Assembly: GCA_025200525.1 (NCBI GenBank)
Contig: CM045762.1
Coordinates: 85,812,717-85,876,716, forward strand
DNA length: 64,000 nucleotides
Origin: Camellia lanceoleosa
Lineage: Eukaryota; Streptophyta; Magnoliopsida; Ericales; Theaceae
Reading direction: 5' to 3'
Part shown: positions 54,373-64,000 of the stretch, piece by piece
Position numbering within the stretch: the first letter of the stretch is position 1
Layout: each line of letters opens with the position of its first letter
Position numbers and translations under genes: made by a program
Notes under the pieces: model-generated
The model's input: the letters and a program-made list of their open reading frames with translations, nothing else
What the model was told of the DNA's origin: nothing
The model's database searches: none

Positions 54373-56010
54373 TTTTTTGAAAAAGGCCAACAAGCCAAAC
54401 ACTGATGCCATAGGAATTATTATATGATTCAGTCATTATTACAACCAGCAACTAATAGGGATGTATTGAAGGGACACTAGATACATATATATGGACATGA
54501 GACTCAAATACAATAGTGCCACGCTGACATTACAATTTTCTACAAAATAAAAATAAAAAAAATGACAAGACACGGCAGGAACATAATAACAAATAAAAAT
54601 ATAAAAAAGAAAATATGTCATGCCTTGAATATTTAAGATCAGACTCATGAGAATTAAATATAAATAATAAAAATAAATGAATAATAATATTAAGTACAAT
54701 AAAAGGGTTTCTCTTATATATATAGATATAGATATAGATATAGATATAGATATATAACAATGCCATTTAGTACATGAGATTTTCTAATTATATACATCTT
54801 ATACTCAACATCTAAATAAAGTGAATATACAATATGTAATTCCAAAAGCAATAACAATAAATGTAACTGAAATGATTTTAGGCTTACAACAAACAAAAGG
54901 GTATAATCTTTACAAAAGACTACACTCAACCTACATAAAAAGGGCCAAGACCTACAAATCAAAGAGCTCTCATATAGCTCATGCACATATCTCATGCCTC
55001 GCCTCAAGGTCGAGGCACGCCATCAATCCTTGAAAAAGATTTCAGTCACGTAGAATGAACATATAGTCGAACACGGTAATATTTCACATGATAATATGTC
55101 TTTACACATGTATATGATCATGATGCTATATATGTATAGTATGCTCAAAATGGTTTCTCGATTTCATTATTATCGACTCGATGAATCCTTTCAAGTGCAT
55201 ATATCTACTAGTTATCATCGCTAAGTACCACCTAATCCAGTGAGCTAACTGAAAAAATAATTTGCCAATAACCATCATTAAGCGTCAGCAAAATTATTGA
55301 TTTCTAATCAGAAGGACCTTGGTACCTACACCGTGTAGGTTTTCAGTCTTTCACCATGGACTATCTAGCCAAATTATTTCAATCTCATCTATACATCACC
55401 TGGATTCACCACCAATGTTCAATTAAAACCATAACGTTTAATGTAGCCAATGCAACACATGCAAGTATTCAATTCTCGTAAAATATGCTCCATGCACCTT
55501 TGTTCAACCGCGGATTTTCATTTCCATGAATTCCATAATTTAATAATACAATGAATATGGGTTTTCATCAACCTATTGTATCACTATCTACAATAATACC
55601 ATTTTTCACCAATGGCCAATACAATTATCTATAATAATGATATAATTTCAATAATAATAAACAATCATTTCCAATTTCAACACAATAACATAATTTCTTT
55701 CAACATAACATCACCAATTTTAATATAACACTACTAATTTCTCATTTGGTACAATTTCACAAATTAGGGCTTTTTACAAAATTGGGGCTTTCTCACATTT
55801 AAGCACCTCCATGCAATTTTATACAATGACAATAAGTTTAATATAAAAATTATAGAGAAATACCCAATCAATTATCAAACCCTAACTCCTTAACATGCCA
55901 TTTCTCATCTCTCTACAAATATCCAAGGTTTATCTAATAAAATAACCATACATCCATCCATAAACTCATATTAAACAAATGAAAAGAAGAGAAACACAAA
56001 CTTTTGAAAA

Positions 56011-56412
56011 GGGCCTGGCTTTGGTCCAGTCCTTAATCGGACTGGACGGTGTTGTTGGGCCCGTGGGGGCCCACCACGGGTTCCGTTTTGAAAATCTGAA
56101 CCGTTCAATGTGTAGAACTCGTCGAGTACTATATGCCTTTGAAAAATCACATTGATCGGATATCGATAGTTATGTGATCAAATCAATTTTGTATAAAAAA
56201 AAATGGACGGTGAATAAATTAACGGTTGATAAAAAACTGATTTGATCACATAGCTATCGATATCCGATCAACGTGATTTTTCACAGGCATATAGTACTCG
56301 ACGAGTTCTACACATTGAACGGTTCAGATTTTCAAAACGGGACCCGTGGTGGGCCCTCACGGGCCCAACAGCATCGTCCAGTCCGATTAAGGACTGGACC
56401 AAAGCCAGAGCC
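56011..56412. mobile_element. Palindromic (fold-back) MITE, MULE-type, about 170-bp arms
   Basis: 402 bp. Nearly the whole element is an inverted repeat: GGACTGGAC and its complement, then CGTGGTGGGCC, GAACCGTTCAATGTGTAGAA, TCGTCGAGTACTATATGCC, TGATCGGATATCGATAG in one arm recur reversed in the other. Flanked by TTTGAAAA (56003-56010 and 56413-56420; nine bases if one mismatch is allowed), so Mutator-type insertion is likely. RNA from it would fold into a long hairpin, a potential small-RNA source. Confidence 0.92.
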
Positions 56413-59400
56413 TTTGAAAATGCTTGAATCAACTATTGGCTTGGATGATCTCGAAGCCCTTGTCGAGATTTACGACCTTAATACTCGAGTTAGAGATCAG
56501 TTCTCAATCCAAGATTTTAATAGAGGTTTAATGGTGGAGAGAGAAAGTGTAGAGAGAAGAAAGATATAGAGAGAGAATGAGTGATGTACAAATGTCGAAG
56601 GCCCCTATTGTGATAACCCAAAATATTTTTTTAAATAGTTAGTGCATAAATTAATTGAGTAATATTTGGATTGGAGTGTTGTGTAAAGTTATGTGGTTTG
56701 ATTTTGTAATAAATTTTAAAATATATATATATATATATATATAATTTTCGATCTCAGAAATTATAAATTTTTTTATTATGGTGTTCTTATGAGAGTCTAG
56801 CATATTGGATAAAAATTTTAGAAATTAATTGATGAGAATTTATTTTATAAAAATTTACAGACTGATTGGTGTTCAGTTTAATTTATAGCAGAATTTGAAA
56901 TTGAATTTTGGGCGTTTGGACCATGATGTGAGATAAATTGTTGGGTCTATTCTGGTATATAATTGGACCATGTTTGGCTTATGGGCGGGACCCATGACTT
57001 AGATTTAATTTAAATTGAATTTGTTTAATAACTCATGTTTAACTGCTTGATTCTTTTTAATTAGGTGATTAGTAGTAACCACCTTGGAAGTTATTATTAT
57101 TTATTATATAAGATTATAATAACTATTTGATAGTTGATTTTATGGTATGTACCATATGATGAAAAATTATATATTTTTGTAGTGAATAACATAAATATAT
57201 ATTTCGTAGTGAGCAAAATATTATATTTTCTGGTAAGAAAAATTATATCATTTTATAATTTATATTATAAAATTTTAAGATATTATTATAAAAATTATAT
57301 TATATTTTTTTTTTTGGAAATCAACCCTTGAAAAAGAACCCACGTGGGCTGTCCCTTTTTTTTTGTTTGCCTTGCCCATCATTTCTTTTCTTCTTTTCAT
57401 CTTCTTTTGGGGCAAAGAGCTACGTCTCTCTCTCCCTCCTCTGAACGGCTCTCTCTCTCTCTCTCTCTCCCCTCCATTGTTGGCTCAACATTTGAGTTTC
57501 AAATGAGAGTCTTTAAAATGAGATTTTGCAAAAGTGTTGTAAATAAAAATTGGAGAGCTCGTCGTGATCTTTGCAATGGTGGTCTCGGATTCATGATCGG
57601 GTGATGTTTGCATTTTCGGATTTGCTTTTCTTCATATTTGAGGTAGGGACTTTCTTCATATTATTACATTAAAGTTATGTTAGGGATATTTTGAGAAAAC
57701 ACATCATTATAGGAAGCTTTGTATATATTTGTTTCTCATATTTCTGTTTGGTTAATTTTTAAAAGAAAAATTATGTGAAATGTTAGAGATATTGGTATTT
57801 TGAACTTGATTTGGGGGAAATCATATTGTGTTGGTAATTTTGTAAATAAAAAAAAATGTGAAAAAAATAAAATAAAATAAAAGTTGTATGGGTTGTGTCT
57901 ACATCATATTATGATTGGAAAATTTATTTTGAGAAATATAAAGTTGAAATATTTTTTTTTTCATCTTTGATTTAGAATCTATTTTTGAGAAAAATAAATT
58001 AGTGTTGATGAATATTGAGTAAATACTTAAGTTGGAATTACAGAGTTGTTTTGGAATTAAAAACTCTACAAGTGTTACATTTTTTTTTTTTTTTTTTGAT
58101 ATTTTGTGAAAGGTGATGTGTTAATGATTTAGTTCTTGTTCATTTTTGTGAAAATAAAAGTATAAAATGAGGACTTTTGAACTGTTAATCTTAAAAGTGT
58201 ACTCTTGAGCATATTTCAAAAATTTTGATGTAAATATCATATTGATTAGTTAACTTTAGAAAGGTTGGGAAAATTGTTATTTGAAAAAAAAATTTGGGAA
58301 AGATTGGCTATTTGAGTAGCTTGGTATGGAATGTGATTATGTTTGAAAGATGAGTTGGGTTAAGTTATGTTTGGTATTATTGCTTTTGAAAAAAAAATGT
58401 GAAGATAATAAAATTACTAATTTAGTGGATTAAATTAGTTTGGTTAAAAGTGTGTTATTGAGATTATAACATCACTTTTAATATAGTAGGATCGAAATGT
58501 TAATATTTCATAAGTATGAGATTTTGGAGAAAATAAGTGAGATGAAGTTGTTCAGGTGTGAAACAAAGTTGAACTAAGATTTTTAGTTAAGTTGAGGTGA
58601 TTTAGTATTGGGCTCCTAGTTTTGCTAGTTTAGTAATGTTATAACAATAATTTCGTATTTCAAAATTTTTATGACATATTTGAATGGTTTTGGTGGTCTT
58701 TGACAAAAAAAGAAAATAATGTGACTTTAGCTCGTTTGGAGCAAATGGATGAATTGGTTAAAATGGGAATGAGTTATCAAAACTTTTAATTATTTATTTA
58801 TTTTCCTTGGTTTAAATCGATGGGGTTGATGTTGATAATTGGAAAGTGAACACCATGTTATATTTTATAATTATAGTCAAGAGAAGATTTTGATAAAATT
58901 GATTAAGTGTTGGAATATTCACTTATGCTTATTAAGAATTATTATTTAACTGGAAGATCCCGAGATTTCACTTGCATGAGAAAATTGGGAATTTGATTCT
59001 ATTTAATGTTTGGGATAGGGATTAGTTTTGGAAAGATTGTAATCACATTTCATTGATAAAGTATGTGAGTTAAAAATTGATGAAAACTTGAACTCACTTT
59101 GGTGTCATATGCTATTGCTATTGATGAATCTATTATTTAGAAGTTTTGGTTTTAGTAACCGGTAGAAGATTACCATGTTGGTATTTAAATGAGGAGATTC
59201 TTGAAAATGTAAGAAAAGGTTTGATTTTTGGAAGTTTGTTTTATATAAAGAATATTGTTGAATTGTCTTGAAAAGACTAAGTTGGAAGTTGTTGATTTAC
59301 ATGTGGTACTTACATGAACATTGACATTATTATATTATCTCTTGGGATTGTATCATGATATTACATTGATAGAAATATGGAAATTGATCACAATGGGGCA

Positions 59401-59945
59401 TTGTGTGGTGGAATTGAAATTGGAACATTGTTACATATTGCATTGCCATTCCATTTCATTGTTATCATGGATTTCAAATTGCAATTGAAAACTATTGTTT
59501 TGAGAAATGAGTTGTTTTTGGTAAAACAATATCATTTTGATTTGTTTTGAGTAAATACGTTGGTAAGCCCTGATAGGGGGTGTAGTTTGATGTTGATTAA
59601 GTTGGCCTATGTAGCACTCTGTGTTTCCTATTATAATGGAACTATATTTGACCCTTTGATTACCTTGATTGAGAATCTTCTTAGTTGTTATTTGAGCCTT
59701 GGTTAAGGTGTTACCATAATGGTTGGGTGAGATTGAATCAAAAACTCCAAATTTGAATAAATGTTATTGAGTAGTTTTCACTCTTTCATCATTTTCTCTC
59801 TTTATACTTTGAATCTTTATGTGAGGCTAGAACCATTGGAAATCTTACTTCTGGGGCTTCAATTTGGACACAAGAATGACCCTAAACGGAGTCTGGACGA
59901 AAGAGTTATACCTTTTTGAATTTTGCATTTCTGTGCTGGAAGCAT

Positions 59946-60030
59946 GCTCGCTCAAGCGAACTGCGCAATTTTTAGAGATTCTTGGAGCTTCTTTTGTACG
60001 CTTGAGCCAAGCTTCCTTCGTTCGAGCGAC
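59946..60030 (+). repeat. CTCGAGCG-type units upstream of the LTR TATA box
   Basis: GCTCGCTCAAGCGAAC, ACGCTTGAGCCAAGC and CGTTCGAGCGACC form a loose array of three to four diverged units ending 17 bp before the TATA box at 60047. Confidence 0.7.
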
Positions 60031-60884
60031 CACATCGCCAACAGACATTATAAAGTGACTTTTTGGTCCTAAAACTCTATTTTTTATCCCTCTCTTCTCC
60101 TCTCATCCTCCAAAACGAAAGCCTAACCTTGCAAACTCTTGATTTCTCTTCTATTTACCCAAGATTCACCCCAAATCCTTCAAGATGGTTGAAGAGCAAG
60201 CATAGATCAAGACTTCTACCGATTGTTTTGCGATTTTATTGGAGTTTCAAGTTGGGTCTTCATCTTTAACTTCAAATCTTGAGCTTCGAATCTTTGAGGT
60301 AGGGATTTCCTTATTCCTTTTCAATACCTCATCTATAGATAGATATGTGGTAGATTTGTATTGCGTAAAAATTATATCCATTATGGATTTCTTTGAAAGT
60401 CATGAAAGAGAACCTAGGGTTTGTTATTTGGGAATGAGATTGTTAAATTGATTGTTGTTTGAGTTAATTGGGGAGTAATCTAGCATGTTTATGTTGAAAG
60501 AAGAAAAATGCCGAATTTAATGTTTTGACTTGGTAAATTAAAAATGGGTAAAGTTGAATAATGTTTGTAAATTGTTATTATGGGTTGTGTAAATGTGTTA
60601 ATAGCTAAAAGGGAGAATTAACTATGGCATTGGAATTATTTTGGATTGAACATATTAAATTGAGTTGGGTTATGGCTTTGATGTCTATGGATTTAGTTTT
60701 GTGAAATGAAAAGAATAGATTGGGATAAAGAGTGGAGTATGTTAACTTGGAAAATAAGAGGATTGATTTTTGAAAAAGAAGAATGAAATCATATATGAAT
60801 TTCAGAAATTAACTTGAGGTTGGATAGTTTATGTATATGCATTACACTTGTTGGTTGTACTTTGTCATGTGTGATGATTGGTAA

Positions 60885-61045
60885 CGTATATTGCGCTGAG
60901 AATGAGAGGTATCATTACCTTCCAGCTAGCGCCTGGAAAGTTGGCTGTGCTTAGAATGAGATGAACCAGTACCTTCCAGCTAGCACCTGGAGAACTTGGC
61001 AAAGGTACCATTACCTTCCAACTGGTGTCTGGTAAATTGACATTT
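60885..61045 (+). repeat. Three tandem copies of a TACCTTCCAGC unit
   Basis: TATCATTACCTTCCAGCTAG, CAGTACCTTCCAGCTAGC and CATTACCTTCCAACTGG are each followed by a partly complementary CCTGGAAAG/CCTGGAGAA/TCTGGTAAA, about 55-60 bp apart. Each unit can fold into a small hairpin (CTTCCAG..CTGGAAG). A single related unit is at about 62015 (CCCTTCCAGTGAGAG) in the enclosing LTR. Confidence 0.75.
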
Positions 61046-62967
61046 CATTGTGAAAATGTGTATCCTTGACTTACCGTGCTTAAGGCAGGTAGAGCAGAAT
61101 TTATTTATCATTATTGTCTCAGTGTATCTGGGTATATTATGGGTTATGATGGTTATGGTTCTAGAAGGCCGAGTTACCTCATTTGTTGAGTAAATAGTTG
61201 TTAGTTGCTTGTTGTTTCCTTTTGTACTAAAGATATACATGTATAGATCTAAATGTGTTGGAAATGGACGTAAGTACTATATTGAGATTATGAATAATGT
61301 GAAGGACGTCAGATACTTGTGAACATGTTTTGAGAAGGCAAATTAGGTGTAAATTCGGAAAGTGTGAGAAAACGTAATGGGCTTGGTGAAATTGTTTTCA
61401 GAAATTTGTTATTGTCATATGAATTTTGGAAAAAGGTAACAAGACAAAAGATAAAGTGAATTGCTTACGTTATTGAATGAAATGAATGATTTTGAGAAAA
61501 GTTTTTATATACGTATATTTCTGTATAAACCGCCACATTATTTATACAGTATGAGACTAAGCATTCATGATCGTAGCTATCTGTAAGTTGTTATTGTTTA
61601 GGATCATGTTGAGACTCCTACTGAACTTTATGTTCATCCTACGTTGCTAATCCTTTTTCAGGTGAACGACGAGAAGTGTTTCAAGGTCATAGATCTTCTT
61701 TACTTGTTAGCCACGGGGCCTTTTATTTGTGGGCGGAATGCCATTGTTGTAAAAGGGTTAAACCCTTCCTCTTAATTTAAAAGATGTAAGCCTACGAAAA
61801 ATTTATTTAATTATAACTCCTGTTGCATTCATGTTGTACTCGGATGAGAGAATATTTATTCATGTGCCCTTGTAAATATAAAGAGTTTCCGTATGTTATC
61901 TCTGAAATTGAATCTATAATGATGGTTTGGTAATGGAATTTCGAGTAATAAGACGTAGGGCGTTATAGCCTGAGTGTCCGGGGTGAAAGACCGAAAACAC
62001 GCGCGGAGGAGGTACCACTACCCTTCCAGTGAGAGACCGATAAAGTGGGGATTTGGTAATGCTTGATATGCCTACTTGCAAACACCAGCCTAGAGATTAC
62101 CTGAGTCGTATTTACCACCTTGGAATTTTATTGAAATTGTTGGATTAATGTATTTTCAAATTGGCATTGTGCATAAGATTTTCAAAATATGAGAAAAATA
62201 TTTTGAGCATGACATGGCACATGCATTCATCTCATAAGACTGTATAAAATGTATTTAATGCTTTGTTAGATGTCATTATGAATTGTTTAATTATTTGATT
62301 CAATTGACAAATGAGTAATTGAATGAATTGAAAAGGATGTCATGTTGCATTTGAGGCATGCTTCTTTATTTAAGTTAACTAGTTGTGGTTAATTAAATAA
62401 ATTGGATTTAAGAGTTTATGTAATAGAATCATATGGTTTTGACATAATATAATTTCACGTATATGTATGAGTATCTTTGTACCCGCATATCTTCTAATGT
62501 TTTAATATGAGATTGTTTGGTGAGCTAGTGGTTGCTCACCCCCTGCCTGTACATGTGTACATGGAATGCTTTTCAAATTTGAAGATCAAACAATGGGTTT
62601 TACCATTTCATAAGTGTAATATAGTGATGGATTGTACTACTTTATTTGTTTATTTGGCTGAGTGCTTTTTTTTTTTTGTAAAGAGTAGTGTCCTCTCTTT
62701 TATTGTAAGTCTCAGGGCATTCCTTTTATTCGTATGTAAATGTCTTTATTATATCATGAGAGGGAACATGTATATTTAATTATTTATCATTTCATCAAAG
62801 GATGAATTGTCATTTGTAAATGAACTTACTTAATGAATATTGGTAATGTTATCCGAGTAATAAAATTTAGGGCGTGACACCTATATATAATAGAAGCATA
62901 AAAGTAGCTTTAGGTCTTACAAATCTAATCAAAAGTGTAGCTTTCACGCATTAAAGTCAAACAGACT

Positions 62968-63050
62968 GCTTAAGCAGTCAAAAGTTCGCTTAAGTGGGGA
63001 ATGATTGCTTGTAGGATCTTTGTTTTCTGAAATAGACTACTCGAGCGATA
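62968..63050 (-). repeat. Diverged CTCGAGCG/CTTAAGCG units
   Basis: GCTTAAGCAG, CGCTTAAGTG and ACTCGAGCGATAAA lie upstream (minus strand) of the disrupted TATA box of the outer LTR. They are diverged versions of the array seen in the other LTRs. Confidence 0.55.
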
Positions 63051-63281
63051 AAAACTACTCAAAAATAAATATCTAAATTTTGGAGTATTTAGTCCAATAT
63101 TGCTTAGTCATCTTGCTATCACATCAATCACGATTCTAAACATAGAGAAGGATGTCTCAATTAGAATAATTGAAAGTCAAATGCAAACCTATTATTACCA
63201 TGAGTTCGGAAACAATACAAGTATTAGGTAATGGGTACCAGTTAACATAAGCGAGTTGGGTTTATAACCCGTGATGCTACA

Positions 63282-63653
63282 ATATAAGAACATTATTACC
63301 CTAAAAATTTAATAAATGTGTGTGTTTTACACATGACTTGATTTTTTTTATAAATTCCTAACAGAATTGTAACTAAAAGAGTTAAGTGTAATAAGATAAT
63401 ACTTTGAAGGGGTTAACTGTTGAATTTTGAAATATAGCAGAACAAAATGTAAACGAGTCATTATTGAGATCCCGGTTTTGACCCGACCTTTGTTATATTC
63501 CGGATTCTGGTTTCGTGGCTTAGTATTGTATCCATGTCTTGTTTTTCCTCCTTTAACTCTTTGAATTTGAGTTTTGGAATATGTTGGGCGTGTTTGGAAC
63601 AGGTTGGTTGCTTGTTGGTCTAAATTGTTGCTGTCTAGATTTTGGCTTCTTCA
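63282..63653. other. Flank of the nested LTRs, no gene seen
   Basis: AT-rich, then GATCCCGGTTTTGACCCG near 63467. Could be the U3 start of another LTR that continues past the window. Not resolved. Confidence 0.35.
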
Positions 63654-63958
63654 CTCGAGCAAGGCTTCTTGTGCTTGAGCGAGCCTTGTGAAATTTGCTT
63701 CTTCGCTCGAGCGAGGTTTCTTACGCTCAAGCGAGTTTTGAGAGTTCTCAGGTTTCCTTCCAGATGCGGCATTTTATGGGAAGATGAAGTTCTTCGCTCG
63801 AGCGAGGCTTCTTGCTCTCGAGCGCGCTCGAGTGAGGGTGTGCGTCTGTGAAATACCTGAAGGTATGCATTCTACGCTCGAGCGACACTTTTTGCGCTCG
63901 AGTGAGGTCTCTTGTTGTGTCTGTTCGCTCGAGCGACAACTCTTTCGCTCAAGCAAAG
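63654..63958 (+). repeat. Large CTCGAGCG array, about a dozen units
   Basis: CGCTCGAGCGAGGTTTCTTA, CGCTCAAGCGAG, CGCTCGAGCGAGGCTTCTTG and similar occur in pairs about 20 bp apart, with pairs separated by 60-80 bp. One locus fuses two cores (CTCGAGCGCGCTCGAGTG, about 63817-63834). The array continues to near the window end, and no TATA box is visible before the sequence stops. Open frames across it on both strands are by-products of the repeat. Confidence 0.85.
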
Positions 63959-64000
63959 GTCGCGTATATCAGTTCGCAGCTGAGTCATTTTACATCATTT

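Larger units (their letters stand above)
59610..61967 (+). mobile_element. Solo LTR nested in the 56.6-62.9 kb LTR, TSD GCCTA/GCCTG
   Basis: 2358 bp, TGTAGCACTCTGTG to TAGGGCGTTATA, flanked by GCCTA (59605-59609) and GCCTG (61968-61972). TATA box ATTATAAAGTG at 60047-60057, with a CTCGAGCG-type array immediately upstream. Further landmarks are TTTGAGGTAGGGATT (60293) and TTTTTCAGGTGAACGACGAG (61656). No internal retrotransposon region is attached. Confidence 0.85.
56609..62879 (+). mobile_element. Very long solo LTR (about 3.9 kb net), TSD CCTAT, containing a nested LTR
   Basis: TGTGATAACCCAAAATA to AAATTTAGGGCGTGACA with exact duplications CCTAT (56604-56608 and 62880-62884). Removing the nested LTR (59610-61967) and one copy of its duplication joins GATTAAGTTGGCCT to GAGTGTCCGGGGTGAAAG. 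This reproduces the order seen in the minus-strand LTR (GGCTAGATAGTCCATGGTG), which supports the reconstruction of the layer. LTRs of this length are known in plant Tekay-type chromoviruses; that assignment is tentative. No coding sequence. Confidence 0.88.
54616..63281 (-). mobile_element. Solo LTR interrupted by a MITE and by another solo LTR (outermost layer of the nest)
   Basis: On the minus strand it runs TGTAGCATCACGGG (63281) to GGCATGACA (54616). Three segments join: 63281-62885, 56608-56413 and 56010-54616, about 2.0 kb net. Minus-strand landmarks match the LTR at 59610-61967: CTCAAGCG-type units before a TATA box (CTATTATATATAGG, at the insertion point of the inner LTR), GGTGAAAGACTGAAAAC (about 55350), and TATGTTCATTCTACGT then TTTTTCAAGG (about 55035-55060). 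Flanks AAATA and ATATA match at four of five bases, so the outer ends are less certain than the layering. A (TAGATA)n microsatellite sits at about 54720-54755. Confidence 0.65.

Noticed and set aside
53919..54380. Overlapping plus-strand ORFs (up to 153 codons) in the GC-rich region
   Set aside because: They are made of poly-Phe, poly-Arg and poly-Ser/Leu runs from homopolymers and the CT microsatellite. The minus strand has the gene-like order instead.
63642..63956. Short ORFs on both strands across the CTCGAGCG array (Arg/Ala/Ser-rich)
   Set aside because: By-products of the palindromic repeat, which reads similarly on both strands.

Overview
This is a plant nuclear genomic window. The evidence is a truncated coiled-coil-type NB-LRR exon, a PEX2 (plant peroxin) fragment, a tau-class glutathione S-transferase fragment, AT-rich intergenic DNA, and a dense load of plant-type LTR retrotransposons, solo LTRs and MITEs. 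A eudicot, possibly a woody one, fits best, but I cannot name the species. There are no bacterial-style operons, CRISPR arrays or complete rRNA/tRNA genes. The only long host-type reading frame is the NB-LRR exon at 3.2-5.0 kb, which lacks its N-terminal half inside the window.

Layout. 0-2.6 kb holds a chimeric patch of gene fragments (an unrecognised exon, a PEX2 piece, a Ser-rich exon) followed by the 3' part of a long LTR. 3.17-4.99 kb is the NB-LRR exon. 6.17-7.25 kb is a solo LTR carrying a CTCGAGCG-type promoter array. 7.4-7.57 kb is a broken GST. 10.9-15.6 kb is a complete but non-coding LTR retrotransposon with a 5-bp target duplication. 15.7-16.2 kb is a small solo LTR. 16.95-24.67 kb is a Tat-lineage Ty3/gypsy derivative that keeps gag, a broken protease and an antisense spliced ORF but has lost reverse transcriptase, RNase H and integrase. 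25.3-25.6 kb is a 5'-truncated LINE with a 17-bp target duplication. 26.67-31.85 kb is a nearly intact Ty1/copia element. 31.9-38.2 kb is AT-rich DNA with several MITEs. 38.2-51.06 kb is a full-length but mutated Tat element with a solo LTR inside its integrase. 51-54.4 kb holds a MULE-type MITE, a hAT element with a perfect 8-bp target duplication, and a GC-rich MULE-like element that looks like a captured gene 5' end. 54.6-63.3 kb is a three-deep nest of long solo LTRs plus a palindromic MITE. The window ends in a second large CTCGAGCG array.

How parts relate. The two Tat elements are siblings, so each explains the other. The copy at 38-51 kb shows what the 17-24 kb copy lost, and the shared antisense ORF with two small introns at matching places shows that this extra gene is a real component of the family. 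Three elements share the primer-binding context TGGCGCCGTCTGT and carry different tandem repeats (52, 57 and 93 bp) before their 3' end. At least six solo LTRs, most with intact target duplications, point to frequent LTR-LTR recombination. The most unusual pattern is an array of palindromic CGCTCGAGCG-like units directly upstream of the TATA box in several LTRs that otherwise differ. Element boundaries come from matching TSDs and termini by eye; family names come from motif recognition, without database searches.
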